Shown one piece after another: positions 7,758 through 15,217 of a stretch of DNA of 23,163 bases. A program made the translations under genes and the position numbers. Each line of letters opens with the position of its first letter. The first letter of the stretch is position 1. This stretch comes from Ruminococcaceae bacterium UBA3903 (lineage in GTDB: Bacteria > Bacillota > Clostridia > Oscillospirales > Acutalibacteraceae). Where the stretch lies: NCBI GenBank assembly GCA_002391625.1, contig DGFJ01000008.1, positions 1 to 23,163 of the forward strand. The letters run 5' to 3'. A model generated the notes under the pieces. The model made no database searches and was not told the DNA's origin. It was given only the letters and a program-made list of their open reading frames with translations.

Positions 7758-9671
7758 TTACATAGCAGGACCACCTGCTGGTCCACCTGCTGGTCTTTGA
7801 TCGCCACCCATATTACCGCCACGGCCGCCACCCATACCACCAGCGTTGCCGGTTGTTACACCCGATTCGTTAAGATATGTTACTGCATCGGAGGAAAGTG
7901 TAAACTCTACCACCTGTGTGCCATCCACCCACAAGGAATAATTTTCCTTTGCTGTTAATGCTGAAGCTGAGATTACAATATTATTAAAGTTTTTGGCGGG
8001 CGTATGTGTGGATACTTCATTGCCGCTGCTATCCTTTAACACTACTACAGAATTGGCATTTTGATATGAGGTAAAGGACATCATAATTGATAGCTGAGTT
8101 GAATTTGTACCTGGAGCCTGTGCCATACCAGAGCTGCCAGAACAAATTAGATTGCCGCCTGTTAATGTAAAATCGCTATCATAGTCCAAAGCACCATTAC
8201 CATCGTTAGTAGGTCCATCAACCGTTACAGCACCTCCTGTCATGGATATAGAACCGTTAGAGTCCAACCCATCACCATCAGCATTAACATATACCGTACC
8301 ACCGTTAAATGTTAAAGCCCCGCTAGAGGAGGAAAAGCTTCCCTGTCCTGGTCTGTCACCCTGTGCAGAGGAATCAGCTCCGCCTGCTACATTAAAGCCA
8401 TCATCAGAGGAAACCAAATTAATAGTACCGTTATTAACAGTAATATTACTGCCTTCTATTCCTTCGTAGGACTTAATAATATCTATAGTGCCATCGTTAA
8501 TTGTTACTGACCCATCAGCGTGTATACCATCATCGCCAGAGGATATGGTGAACTTTCCATTGTTTATTTCTACATTACCGTTGCTATGGACAGAATCATC
8601 AGAGGAATCCACTGTAAATACACCGCCATCTATAGTAACGTTATCTGTGGCTTTTATGCCTTTGGCACTTTCCGTATCCTGAGCAGCAGCTGTCGTTGTG
8701 TTGCCGTCACCTCTCCAGTCACCCCATGAATTACCCTCCTGACCTTGTTTACTGCTGCTGTTAACACTGCCACCACCAGTAGTAAGCTTAAATGTACCAT
8801 TCAGAATGTTCAATGCTGATACTGCACGCAGTGCGTCAGATTGGGCGGTGATATTAAACGTACCGTTTTCTATATACATAACACCGCTGTCTGCATCTGT
8901 TTCATTAGAGGCTTTTATGCCATCGTCCTGTGAATTAACTGTTATATCAGCATTTTGCACTGCGACTAGGTCTTTACCTACGATACCATCATCCTTCGCC
9001 GTAACAGCTATAGTACCGCTTACAAGCTTTAGGTCATCCTTGCTGGTAATACCGTTGTTGTAGCTGCCTGTTACTGTCAATGCACCAGCTCCATTTATTG
9101 TCAAATCTGCCTTGCTAAAAATACAGGAGTTTGGCTCATCATCCTCATTAACAGAGTAGGCTTCACCGTCTGTTAATGTGTTGGAGGTATGGCTCTTTAA
9201 GGTAATAATTGCATTGTCAGCTGCCATTACATATATAGGTGCACTATGGCTACAGGTAATATTGGCATTATTCAAGATTATTCTAACATCGGCTTTTTCA
9301 TCTGCACAGTTTACTATGATCTGTCCATTATCCAACGTGCCAGAAAATACATAAATACCCTTTTGAGTGATAGTAATTTTACCACCATCCACCGCCACTC
9401 CATCATTGCTGTCGGTTGTAGCAGTTTCACCATTTAGGGTTATATTGACAGCTTCACCCTCATCATAATCTACTGTAACATCCTTTTCCTTGAAAATATC
9501 ATCAGTAGACAGGTTCTGTACGCTATCCCCTGAGGTACTGCTACTTGACGACGCACCTATGGGTGACGCCGTGGCTGCAGAGCTAGTAGAGCTACCGCCT
9601 GTACAGCCATAAAAAGCTGATGTAATTAAGCAAATTGCAATAATGCCACATATTATCCTACTTTTTTTCAT
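7758..9671 (-). CDS. Beta-helix carbohydrate-binding-type lipoprotein (Cthe_2159-like)
   Basis: A 637-aa exported protein with a lipoprotein signal (hydrophobic 6-20, lipobox FYGC, Cys23), a Ser/Thr/Ala linker (about 24-50), and a long repetitive body. Units such as DDGIHADGSVTINDGTIDI recur, with DDGI/DDSV turns followed by short beta strands ending in NNG or NDG. This is the pattern of a right-handed parallel beta-helix and matches what I recall of the Cthe_2159 (DUF4353) carbohydrate-binding family, which binds acidic or cellulosic polysaccharide. The last 30 residues are a Gly/Met/Pro/Arg-rich tail (GGMGGGRGGNMGG, then PAGGPAGGPAM). At DNA level that tail contains a tandem 12-bp repeat (7771-7782, 7783-7794). 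It is the third gene after the VTC and DUF4956 genes and likely the surface component of that unit. Its ligand is not determinable here. Confidence 0.85.
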   Translation of the reverse strand: MKKSRIICGIIAICLITSAFYGCTGGSSTSSAATASPIGASSSSSTSGDSVQNLSTDDIFKEKDVTVDYDEGEAVNITLNGETATTDSNDGVAVDGGKITITQKGIYVFSGTLDNGQIIVNCADEKADVRIILNNANITCSHSAPIYVMAADNAIITLKSHTSNTLTDGEAYSVNEDDEPNSCIFSKADLTINGAGALTVTGSYNNGITSKDDLKLVSGTIAVTAKDDGIVGKDLVAVQNADITVNSQDDGIKASNETDADSGVMYIENGTFNITAQSDALRAVSALNILNGTFKLTTGGGSVNSSSKQGQEGNSWGDWRGDGNTTTAAAQDTESAKGIKATDNVTIDGGVFTVDSSDDSVHSNGNVEINNGKFTISSGDDGIHADGSVTINDGTIDIIKSYEGIEGSNITVNNGTINLVSSDDGFNVAGGADSSAQGDRPGQGSFSSSSGALTFNGGTVYVNADGDGLDSNGSISMTGGAVTVDGPTNDGNGALDYDSDFTLTGGNLICSGSSGMAQAPGTNSTQLSIMMSFTSYQNANSVVVLKDSSGNEVSTHTPAKNFNNIVISASALTAKENYSLWVDGTQVVEFTLSSDAVTYLNESGVTTGNAGGMGGGRGGNMGGDQRPAGGPAGGPAM

Positions 9672-9708
9672 AATAACTTACTTCCTTTCAAGTAAAGCTT
9701 ATATGACA

Positions 9709-9720
9709 ACAATATATTGT
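9709..9720. promoter_or_regulatory. Perfect 12-bp palindrome before the lipoprotein gene
   Basis: ACAATATATTGT is self-complementary and lies 38 bp upstream of the lipoprotein start, within the 104-bp gap after the DUF4956 gene. On the minus strand it directly follows TTGG and precedes a TATAAG (a poorly spaced possible promoter). It could be a repressor or regulator operator, but AT-rich palindromes of this size also occur by chance. Confidence 0.25.
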
Positions 9721-9775
9721 CCAAATTGTTTTTAACTTTTGCTGTTTCAATACGACAAGCAATAATAAATTATAG

Positions 9776-10450
9776 TTACAGCTCTTCCTTTACACCTAAT
9801 GACCTACCACATACAATATTTAAATTACCATTTCTACAACGCAATGCGTCTATAAAAGCTTTTTCCTGCTTTTGATTTTTTAATATTATGCAATATGTAA
9901 GCTGATACATACTGCCCAAATTGGTTGTTTTTACAGTCTCTAAATCTGCCAAGGTTGTATATTCAGCGAAAACATCATCAAAAATATCTGTATAATCTAA
10001 ATCCTCGGGAATAGTTATTTTCAGTTCCTTTTCTCCTTGATGTTTTTCTGCAAAGTGTGTCTTTGATAAAACCAAATATACTGCACACACTATCACAGTT
10101 ATAACTGCAGCAAACACAATTTGCCCCATACCAACAGCAAGACCTACCGCCATAGCAAAAAATATAACGCATATATCCTTTGATTTACCAGGAACCGAAC
10201 GAAAACGAACAAGGCTAAATGCACCTAATATGGCAACACCTGTGCCTAGGTTACCGTTAACCATCATAATAACCACCTGTACAATAACCGGCAAAACTAC
10301 TAAGGACACAGCAAAGCTTTTAGAATATTTGCCACTAAGCATATATGTGACGGAAATCAAAAAGCCTAACAATAAGGCTGAGCCTATACAAATAAGTGCT
10401 GTTGAATATGATAGATTAGTTGTAGAATCTGTTAAGAGGCTTGAAAACAT
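9776..10450 (-). CDS. DUF4956 integral membrane protein
   Basis: A 224-aa protein. The first about 130 residues are membrane-embedded, with hydrophobic segments at about 18-38, 45-64, 68-80, 92-105 and 107-128. A soluble cytoplasmic tail of about 90 residues follows. The motif GAFSLVRFRSVPG (76-88) between helices is the conserved signature of DUF4956 proteins. The family has no established biochemical function that I know of, but it is repeatedly found beside VTC-domain proteins. Here the reading frames overlap by 19 bp, with the ribosome site AAGGAG inside the end of the VTC gene, so the two products are probably made in fixed ratio and may form a complex. By analogy with yeast VTC, where polymerase and membrane channel are coupled, it could carry the polymer across the membrane. 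That is inference. Confidence 0.85.
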   Translation of the reverse strand: MFSSLLTDSTTNLSYSTALICIGSALLLGFLISVTYMLSGKYSKSFAVSLVVLPVIVQVVIMMVNGNLGTGVAILGAFSLVRFRSVPGKSKDICVIFFAMAVGLAVGMGQIVFAAVITVIVCAVYLVLSKTHFAEKHQGEKELKITIPEDLDYTDIFDDVFAEYTTLADLETVKTTNLGSMYQLTYCIILKNQKQEKAFIDALRCRNGNLNIVCGRSLGVKEEL

Positions 10451-11178
10451 TGTCTACACTCCTTTTTATTAATTGTTTTTTTAACATCTTGGTTGGCTAT
10501 ACTCTTAGAATATATACTGCCATACTTTGAAAATGAAGTTGGATAGATTAAATACTCTGATAAAATATTTGTTAACCATAACGGAAACGCAGTGCTTGTT
10601 TTCAGCTCAATTAAATACTGGTCATCATTTAACAAAGCCGTACCATAATCACCTGCACCCAAGTCAACCATTTGTTGTCTGCTGCGGATATTATGGTCAA
10701 CGGTAATACGCAGCTGGGGGTCATCCTTACCTGAAAAAGCTTGTCTGTCATAAGCTAGGTAAAGCTTTGGTTCAGGTTTATAGTGATTAATGAAGTAATC
10801 AATTTCCCTCAAAATCTGACAATCATTGTTGGGCTTTATGCCATCATTTAAGTACAGTCTGGCCTCGTCCAGCGTCATTGTTATACGCCTTTTGTAAACA
10901 ACCCCTTTATATTTTTTCTTAATTTCTAAGAACACCTTGTTATCACCCTTTGGCACACCATAGCTTCTTAAACGAAGCTTTTCTTTATATACGGGCTTAT
11001 CAATAGATGTCCTGATAAGGTCATAATGCTCTGTGTCAAAGTAAATATTACACACTGTGTACTGACCATATAGATCATTATTAACATAAGGCTCTATGGC
11101 CTGTAAAAAAGTGTCAATTTGATATTGGTCTACTAAATATTTCTTTTCCACTCTTTTAAATACAAATGCTGTACCCAT
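10432..11178 (-). CDS. VTC-domain protein, polyphosphate polymerase-like
   Basis: A 248-aa soluble protein of the VTC/CYTH (triphosphate tunnel) superfamily. In yeast, VTC makes polyphosphate from ATP. The basic tunnel residues expected of the fold are visible: FKRVEKKY (7-14), IYFDT (45-49), KEKLRLRSYG (65-74), VFLEIKKKYKG (82-92), YKRR (95-98), YDRQAF (143-148), the metal-site candidate ELK (191-193) and SFSKYG (215-220). The length fits a stand-alone catalytic domain without the SPX or membrane parts of the eukaryotic protein. The start has an excellent AAGGAGGT site 7 nt upstream. First gene of the minus-strand unit, it overlaps DUF4956. Activity as a polyphosphate polymerase is expected from the family but not proven for this bacterial group; another polyanion or nucleotide-derived polymer is possible. 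Confidence 0.85.
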   Translation of the reverse strand: MGTAFVFKRVEKKYLVDQYQIDTFLQAIEPYVNNDLYGQYTVCNIYFDTEHYDLIRTSIDKPVYKEKLRLRSYGVPKGDNKVFLEIKKKYKGVVYKRRITMTLDEARLYLNDGIKPNNDCQILREIDYFINHYKPEPKLYLAYDRQAFSGKDDPQLRITVDHNIRSRQQMVDLGAGDYGTALLNDDQYLIELKTSTAFPLWLTNILSEYLIYPTSFSKYGSIYSKSIANQDVKKTINKKECRQCFQAS

Positions 11179-11331
11179 ATCAGTACCTCCTTTATTAATC
11201 TGTTATTAGTATAACTGTGGTGATTGTATTCTAATTGACAATAAGTTGAAGATTAAGTGAACATATTTGATTAAATTGTAAACAAAAGCTGTGTACGAAA
11301 ATAAAAAACTATCCCATAATCAGGCAAAATG

Positions 11332-11340
11332 TGATATAAT
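11332..11340 (+). promoter_or_regulatory. Extended -10 promoter for the DUF896-ttcA operon
   Basis: TGATATAAT, an extended -10 (TGn plus consensus TATAAT), lies 30 bp before the DUF896 start codon, with a ribosome site AAAGGAAG between. No good -35 is visible, as is often the case for extended -10 promoters. The diverging VTC gene must have its promoter in the same 191-bp gap; only a weak candidate (TTCAAC, 16 bp, TACAAT on the minus strand) is seen there. Confidence 0.65.
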
Positions 11341-11369
11341 TTACCCATTAGTTTGAAAGGAAGATAAAA

Positions 11370-11591
11370 ATGGATAAATGCAAAATAGAAAGAATAAACC
11401 AACTGGCGAAAAAGAAAAAAGCTGATGGCTTAACACAGCCAGAGCAAATGGAGCAAAAACAATTATATAAAGAATATCTAGCAGATATAAAGGCCAACGT
11501 AACCAGCCAGATGAACAGTATGGTTATTGAAAAGCCAGACGGCACAACGGTGGCAGTAAAGGATATGAAAAAGGGCAATAATAACAACTAA
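11370..11591 (+). CDS. DUF896 (YnzC/UPF0291-like) small protein
   Basis: A 73-aa cytoplasmic protein rich in Lys and Gln. The N-terminal half, with RINQLAKKKKADGLTQPE and then EQKQLYKEYLADIKANV, fits the two-helix DUF896 family known from YnzC of Bacillus (about 77 aa). A structure of the family is known but its function is not. The tail ends in KKGNNNN. A ribosome site AAAGGAAG precedes the ATG. It lies 9 bp before the TtcA-like gene and shares its promoter, so the two are co-transcribed. Confidence 0.85.
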   Translation: MDKCKIERINQLAKKKKADGLTQPEQMEQKQLYKEYLADIKANVTSQMNSMVIEKPDGTTVAVKDMKKGNNNN

Positions 11592-11600
11592 GAGGTCGCT

Positions 11601-12431
11601 ATGGAACGTTATGAGGAAATAGAAAAAAGCTTAATAAAAAAATATCGCAAATCTATATGGAATCGCTTTATTATGGGCATGAAGGAATATCAAATGGTAA
11701 ACGAGGGTGACCGTATAGCTGTATGTATATCCGGTGGTAAGGATTCAATGATTTTGGCAAAGTGCTTACAACACCTACAGGCGTATAGTCAGGTGCATTT
11801 TGATTTAGAGTATATCGTTATGGACCCTGGGTACAACCAGCTGAATAGAAAAAAAATAGAGGAAAACGCTAAGCTTTTGAACATACCAGTCAAAATATTT
11901 CACACAGACATATTTAACACTGTTCATAATATGGGTGGCAGCCCCTGTTATGTATGTGCCAGAATGCGTCGAGGACATCTGTATAAAAATGCACAGCTGC
12001 TAGGCTGCAATAAAATAGCCCTAGGGCATCATTTTGACGATGTTATTGAAACTATATTAATGGGAATGTTATACGGTGGTCAGGTGCAGACAATGATGCC
12101 CAAGCTACACAGCACAAACTACCAAGGTATGGAGCTTATACGTCCATTATATATGGTAAAGGAGCAGGACATAATTAGCTGGGTGAATTACAACAGCCTA
12201 GAGTTTATCCAATGTGCCTGTCGTTTCACAGAAATGTACGAAAAGGAGCATAATGCCCATGACGTGCTAACCTCTAAACGTGCAGAGATGAAGGAAATGA
12301 TAAAAAATTTTCGAACTATCAACCCTAACATAGAGCATAATATTTTTAATAGTGTGTGTAATGTAAACTTAGACACCATAATAAGCTACCACAAGGGTGA
12401 TGAATATCACAGCTTTATTGATGAATATTAA
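11601..12431 (+). CDS. TtcA-family tRNA thiolation protein (PP-loop ATPase)
   Basis: A 276-aa protein of the TtcA/TilS-like PP-loop superfamily. The adenylating PP-loop is ISGGKDSM (residues 43-50). Cys116 and Cys119 in PCYVCARMRRG and Cys205/Cys207 in QCACRF are the expected cluster-binding positions; E. coli TtcA uses a CxxC pair plus a later Cys to hold an iron-sulfur cluster for making 2-thiocytidine in tRNA. The LGHHFDDVIETILMG stretch (141-155) is the conserved His/Asp segment of the family. The length (276) is slightly shorter than the proteobacterial enzyme (about 310). The ribosome site is GAGGT, just after the DUF896 stop codon. Many Firmicutes TtcA-like proteins have unproven substrates, so I leave the target base open. 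Confidence 0.88.
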   Translation: MERYEEIEKSLIKKYRKSIWNRFIMGMKEYQMVNEGDRIAVCISGGKDSMILAKCLQHLQAYSQVHFDLEYIVMDPGYNQLNRKKIEENAKLLNIPVKIFHTDIFNTVHNMGGSPCYVCARMRRGHLYKNAQLLGCNKIALGHHFDDVIETILMGMLYGGQVQTMMPKLHSTNYQGMELIRPLYMVKEQDIISWVNYNSLEFIQCACRFTEMYEKEHNAHDVLTSKRAEMKEMIKNFRTINPNIEHNIFNSVCNVNLDTIISYHKGDEYHSFIDEY

Positions 12432-12435
12432 ATTG

Positions 12436-12471
12436 AAAAAACTCCGCAGTGATAGTTCTGCGGAGTTTTTT
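12436..12471 (+). terminator. Rho-independent terminator after the ttcA-like gene
   Basis: A perfect 14-bp stem: AAAAAACTCCGCAG (12436-12449) with CTGCGGAGTTTTTT (12458-12471) around an 8-nt loop, ending in a T-run. It begins 4 bp past the stop codon. The A-run on the left would also let it act on the minus strand. Confidence 0.93.
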
Positions 12472-12799
12472 CTAATAAAAATATATTAAAGAAGAAAAAG
12501 AGAAAAGCAAAAATAAATTGTTAAAAGCACAGTTAAATAAAACCAGCTTTGTTATAGTTCCTATTAACTGTGTTTTCTTATTTGACTGTTTATAGTATAT
12601 ATGATTAATGTGAACATTATGAGAACATCTGTGAAATAATATGTGAATGTTGTAGAATATTTAATTATCGTAAGACAATATAACAAATTTTTGTAGGATA
12701 TTTTACAAATTGTTATACAATAGTCATATACAGTTAACAATTACACTATATAATATCTGTAAGATTATCATTTTTTGGAAAGTGAGTATAGGATCAATT
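12472..12799 (+). other. Leader and upstream region of the alarmone synthetase gene with two hairpins
   Basis: A 328-bp AT-rich region without a gene. It contains a hairpin with arms 12523-12536 and 12564-12576 (13 bp with one bulged G, followed by TTTTCTTATTT, terminator-like on the plus strand). A second hairpin has arms 12679-12686 plus 12690-12695 on the left and 12704-12717 on the right, with a 3-nt bulge. A TATAAT at 12749-12754, about 45 bp before the start codon, is a candidate -10 for the synthetase gene; no good -35 is evident. Confidence 0.45.
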
Positions 12800-13705
12800 A
12801 TGAGTATAAACAATAAAGCCAGCGATATGGTAGCTGTTTTAAAAGAATATGATAACTTTATCAGGCCATATCACGATGCCATTAACGAGGTAGTTTTACG
12901 TTTACAGGCTTTGAACAAGGATTATAAGATCAAAAGCAACCATAACCCTATTCATCAAATACAGCACCGTGTAAAAAGCTTGGACAGCATTGTTAAAAAA
13001 CTGGATAAACGTGGATATTCCACTGATTTGGAATGTGCAAAGGAATATTTAACAGACATATCTGGCGTTCGTGTTATATGCTACTACAACCAAGATGTTT
13101 ACACCGTAGCAAAGGCGTTAAAAAAATGGAAGGACATGGAGGTGGTGCGTGAGTCCGATTATATACAAGAACCAAAACGTAACGGCTACCGAAGCCTACA
13201 TATGATTATTGTTGTACCTGTTCACTACATCGACAGCACCGAGTATTACCCTGTGGAAATTCAGCTGCGAACCATGACAATGGATTGTTGGGCAAGCATT
13301 GAGCATCAGCTGCATTATAAATCCATTGCTAACACCTCGGGTATTACAGACGAGCTAAAACAGCATGCTGATAACCTGCACATGATAGGCTTGCAGATGG
13401 AAGCATTGTACGAACATTATTTAAAAGGTAAAAATATCGATTTTAGCCGTTCAACAAAAAAGGTACAAATGCCAGCCGAAAATGATGCAGACGCAATTAA
13501 CAGAATAGCTCAGCAAATTCGTCAGGATATCGAAAACGACACCACCCATTTAGAGGCAACAGGTATAAAATCTAATGACAATAGACACTCCGAAGATTCA
13601 GAAAGCACCAGTGCAGACAATAAGAACGAAGCCCTTAAAAATACGTCTGATGATATTATACAAAACCATGACACATCACAAACAGGAGTAACAAACAAAT
13701 TATAA
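12800..13705 (+). CDS. Small alarmone synthetase, RelQ-like (p)ppGpp synthetase with C-terminal tail
   Basis: A 301-aa single-domain RelA/SpoT-type synthetase that transfers pyrophosphate from ATP to GTP or GDP to make (p)ppGpp. Motifs: HRVKSLDSI (56-64), LTDISGVRVI (84-93, Asp86), KRNGYRSLH (126-134), EIQLRTMTMDCW (153-164), then IEHQLHYK (167-174). There is no hydrolase domain before it, nor TGS/ACT domains after, which fits the small synthetases (RelQ/YjbM, about 210 aa). The frame is open to 12710, but ATG 12800 with AGGA 6 nt upstream gives the usual N-terminus. The odd part is a hydrophilic, Asn/Asp/Ser/Thr-rich tail from about residue 230 to 301 with no recognisable domain. It is monocistronic, converging on the prepilin-like gene. 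Confidence 0.9.
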   Translation: MSINNKASDMVAVLKEYDNFIRPYHDAINEVVLRLQALNKDYKIKSNHNPIHQIQHRVKSLDSIVKKLDKRGYSTDLECAKEYLTDISGVRVICYYNQDVYTVAKALKKWKDMEVVRESDYIQEPKRNGYRSLHMIIVVPVHYIDSTEYYPVEIQLRTMTMDCWASIEHQLHYKSIANTSGITDELKQHADNLHMIGLQMEALYEHYLKGKNIDFSRSTKKVQMPAENDADAINRIAQQIRQDIENDTTHLEATGIKSNDNRHSEDSESTSADNKNEALKNTSDDIIQNHDTSQTGVTNKL

Positions 13706-13715
13706 TTTTTTTAAC

Positions 13716-13754
13716 ACAAACGGTCAGGCAGCCTAAGGCTGCCTGACCGTTTGT
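13716..13754. terminator. Hairpin between convergent genes
   Basis: A perfect 18-bp stem (13716-13733 with 13737-13754; core CGGTCAGGCAGCC) with a 3-nt TAA loop, placed exactly between the stop codons of the converging synthetase and prepilin genes. The T-tracts are poor on both sides (a T-run precedes the hairpin on the plus strand), so it may act as a pause or as a 3' end stabiliser rather than a textbook terminator. Confidence 0.75.
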
Positions 13755-13764
13755 CTGTGTATTA

Positions 13765-14295
13765 TTATGGTGATTTCAATTTATCACTAGACACATCGCC
13801 AATAGCTGAATTAGGTTTTTCACTGCTGCACAGAGAGAATAAATCGCTACCGTTACTGTTAATAGCATCACCCTTTATATCCTCGCTGGAGCTACTCTCC
13901 TTAGCAACAACCACACCACCCTTTGAATTATCCCAAAAGAATGTCCATGTATCATTGTGATATGTTATATTTTTAAAAACATTATCAATGCCATTGGCTG
14001 TGGATACCTCTTGCAGGGTTACCGTATCTGGGGTGGCAGCACCATAATCAAATGTATATGTATCCTGATTATTAACAACTATATCTGCCTGTGCTTTTTT
14101 TATAGCATATTCTAAGGTTTGTGCATTGGCAAGTGATGTGTTTTTTTGAGATGTATTTATAATACCACTGATAACAGGTATAGCAATAGCGGATAATATT
14201 GCTAATATTGCTATAACAACAACTAATTCCACAAGGGTAAAGCCAACCTTGTTACATAATATCTTTTTTTGATTTTTAACTGATTTTTCAAACAT
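13765..14295 (-). CDS. Solitary type IV prepilin-like protein
   Basis: A 176-aa protein with a class III signal: an 18-residue basic leader ending in Gly18, then FTLVELVVVIAILAILSAIA. The mature protein would begin at Phe19 with Glu at position 5, as required for methylation and assembly by prepilin peptidase systems, followed by the hydrophobic helix (about 19-40). The rest is a polar globular region (about 60-160) with a Trp-containing segment (YHNDTWTFFWDNSKGG) and a Ser/Asp-rich end. It could be a type IV pilin, a com-like pseudopilin or a minor pilin. No pilus ATPase, membrane platform or peptidase gene is nearby, so those must be encoded elsewhere. The ribosome site is weak (AGAGAG). 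Confidence 0.85.
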   Translation of the reverse strand: MFEKSVKNQKKILCNKVGFTLVELVVVIAILAILSAIAIPVISGIINTSQKNTSLANAQTLEYAIKKAQADIVVNNQDTYTFDYGAATPDTVTLQEVSTANGIDNVFKNITYHNDTWTFFWDNSKGGVVVAKESSSSEDIKGDAINSNGSDLFSLCSSEKPNSAIGDVSSDKLKSP

Positions 14296-14325
14296 AATAT
14301 CGTACTCTCTCTAAAAATTTAATAG

Positions 14326-14362
14326 CTTATAACAAAGAAGTAAAAATGTTACGAAAACATTT
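14326..14362 (-). promoter_or_regulatory. Candidate promoter and operator-like inverted repeat of the prepilin gene
   Basis: On the minus strand TGTTATAAG (14326-14334) is an extended -10 with a 5/6 match. Immediately upstream lies an inverted repeat, AAATGTT (14344-14350) with AACATTT (14356-14362), overlapping where the -35 would be. It could bind a regulator. AT-rich chance pairing cannot be excluded. Confidence 0.35.
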
Positions 14363-14579
14363 ACAATATATTAAGTATATATTAACAGTTTGTTAAAATC
14401 AAGTTTTTTCCCTAATAAAACGCAAAAATTCTTTAAATATGTGTTTATTTTTCTGATTATTTCTTTATGCGAATTTTTAGCTAATAAATTACTCAGTTCA
14501 GCACTTTTATTCCTAATAACATTAGTCCACCGAATCTATCACCTAATGGGTGGGTCTGGTTCTAACTATTAAGTTTTTG

Positions 14580-15167
14580 TTAAGAAAAAAACAAATGGTC
14601 TGCCAATATCTTTGTACCTATGGCTATTAGCACTATACCTCCTATTAGGGTAGCCTGCTTAGAAATAATATTGCCAAAGGCTTTACCTAAATACACACCA
14701 GCCAGAGATATAACAAATGTTATGACACCTATCATAGTAACAGCTATCATCATTGTAGTAAAGGTGTTAGCACCCACAGCAGATGGCAGGATAATACCAG
14801 TTGCTAAGGCATCAATACTAGTAGCCACAGCCAGTAAAATAATAGTTTTAGTGGTAATAGGGTCACGCTGCGACTCCTTATTGTTTTCTCTGCGTTCCTT
14901 TATGTAATCTATAATCATTTTACCGCCGATAAAAAGCAACAGCACAAACGCTACCCAATGGTCAACGTTTTGAATAATACCCTCCCCTGCCTTACCAATA
15001 AGCCAGCCGATAACAGGCATACCCAGCTGAAAAGCTCCAAAGAAAAAAGCTATTTTGACCCCATGACTCACCTTTAAATTTTTAGTCAACGCACCATTTG
15101 TCACCGATACGGCAAAAGCATCCATAGCAAGCCCAATAGCTATACCTATAATTGATACATAATCCAC
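14580..15167 (-). CDS. mntP: Manganese efflux pump MntP (GTG start)
   Basis: A 195-aa, six-helix membrane protein that exports Mn2+. The signature IGLAMDAFAVSVTNG lies in the first helix, and a second copy-like motif, VATSIDALATGIILP, in the fourth, as usual for MntP's two related halves. I choose the GTG at 15167 rather than the TTG at 15188: it makes the acidic residue of the signature Asp16, exactly as in E. coli MntP, and AAAGGG lies at workable aligned spacing upstream. Helices are spaced through the length, with a charged loop near residues 91-108 (KERRENNKESQRD). It follows addA by about 50 bp without a terminator, so it is probably co-transcribed with addBA; the functional link is unclear. 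No manganese riboswitch is visible upstream. Confidence 0.92.
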   Translation of the reverse strand: MDYVSIIGIAIGLAMDAFAVSVTNGALTKNLKVSHGVKIAFFFGAFQLGMPVIGWLIGKAGEGIIQNVDHWVAFVLLLFIGGKMIIDYIKERRENNKESQRDPITTKTIILLAVATSIDALATGIILPSAVGANTFTTMMIAVTMIGVITFVISLAGVYLGKAFGNIISKQATLIGGIVLIAIGTKILADHLFFS

Positions 15168-15217
15168 CCGATTATTCAACCCTTTCAAAATTGTTCTGTA
15201 ACATTATGTTTATGCGG

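Noticed and set aside
7771..7794. Tandem repeat considered as a CRISPR-like or mobile repeat
   Set aside because: Only two 12-bp units, in frame, encoding Pro-Ala-Gly-Gly. It is a coding low-complexity repeat. No CRISPR array was seen anywhere in the window.
8242..9437. Several plus-strand reading frames opposite the beta-helix lipoprotein gene
   Set aside because: They are antisense shadows caused by the repetitive codon pattern of the lipoprotein. They lack ribosome sites and family features.
12710..12799. Upstream in-frame extension of the alarmone synthetase by 30 residues
   Set aside because: It covers the predicted -10 region, has no ribosome site and adds hydrophobic residues foreign to the family. 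The ATG at 12800 is preceded by AGGA.
14390..14572. Small hydrophobic plus-strand reading frame (60 codons) with a TTG start
   Set aside because: No ribosome site, a rare start codon, and very AT-rich DNA where hydrophobic frames (TTT/TTA/ATT) arise by chance. No family resemblance.
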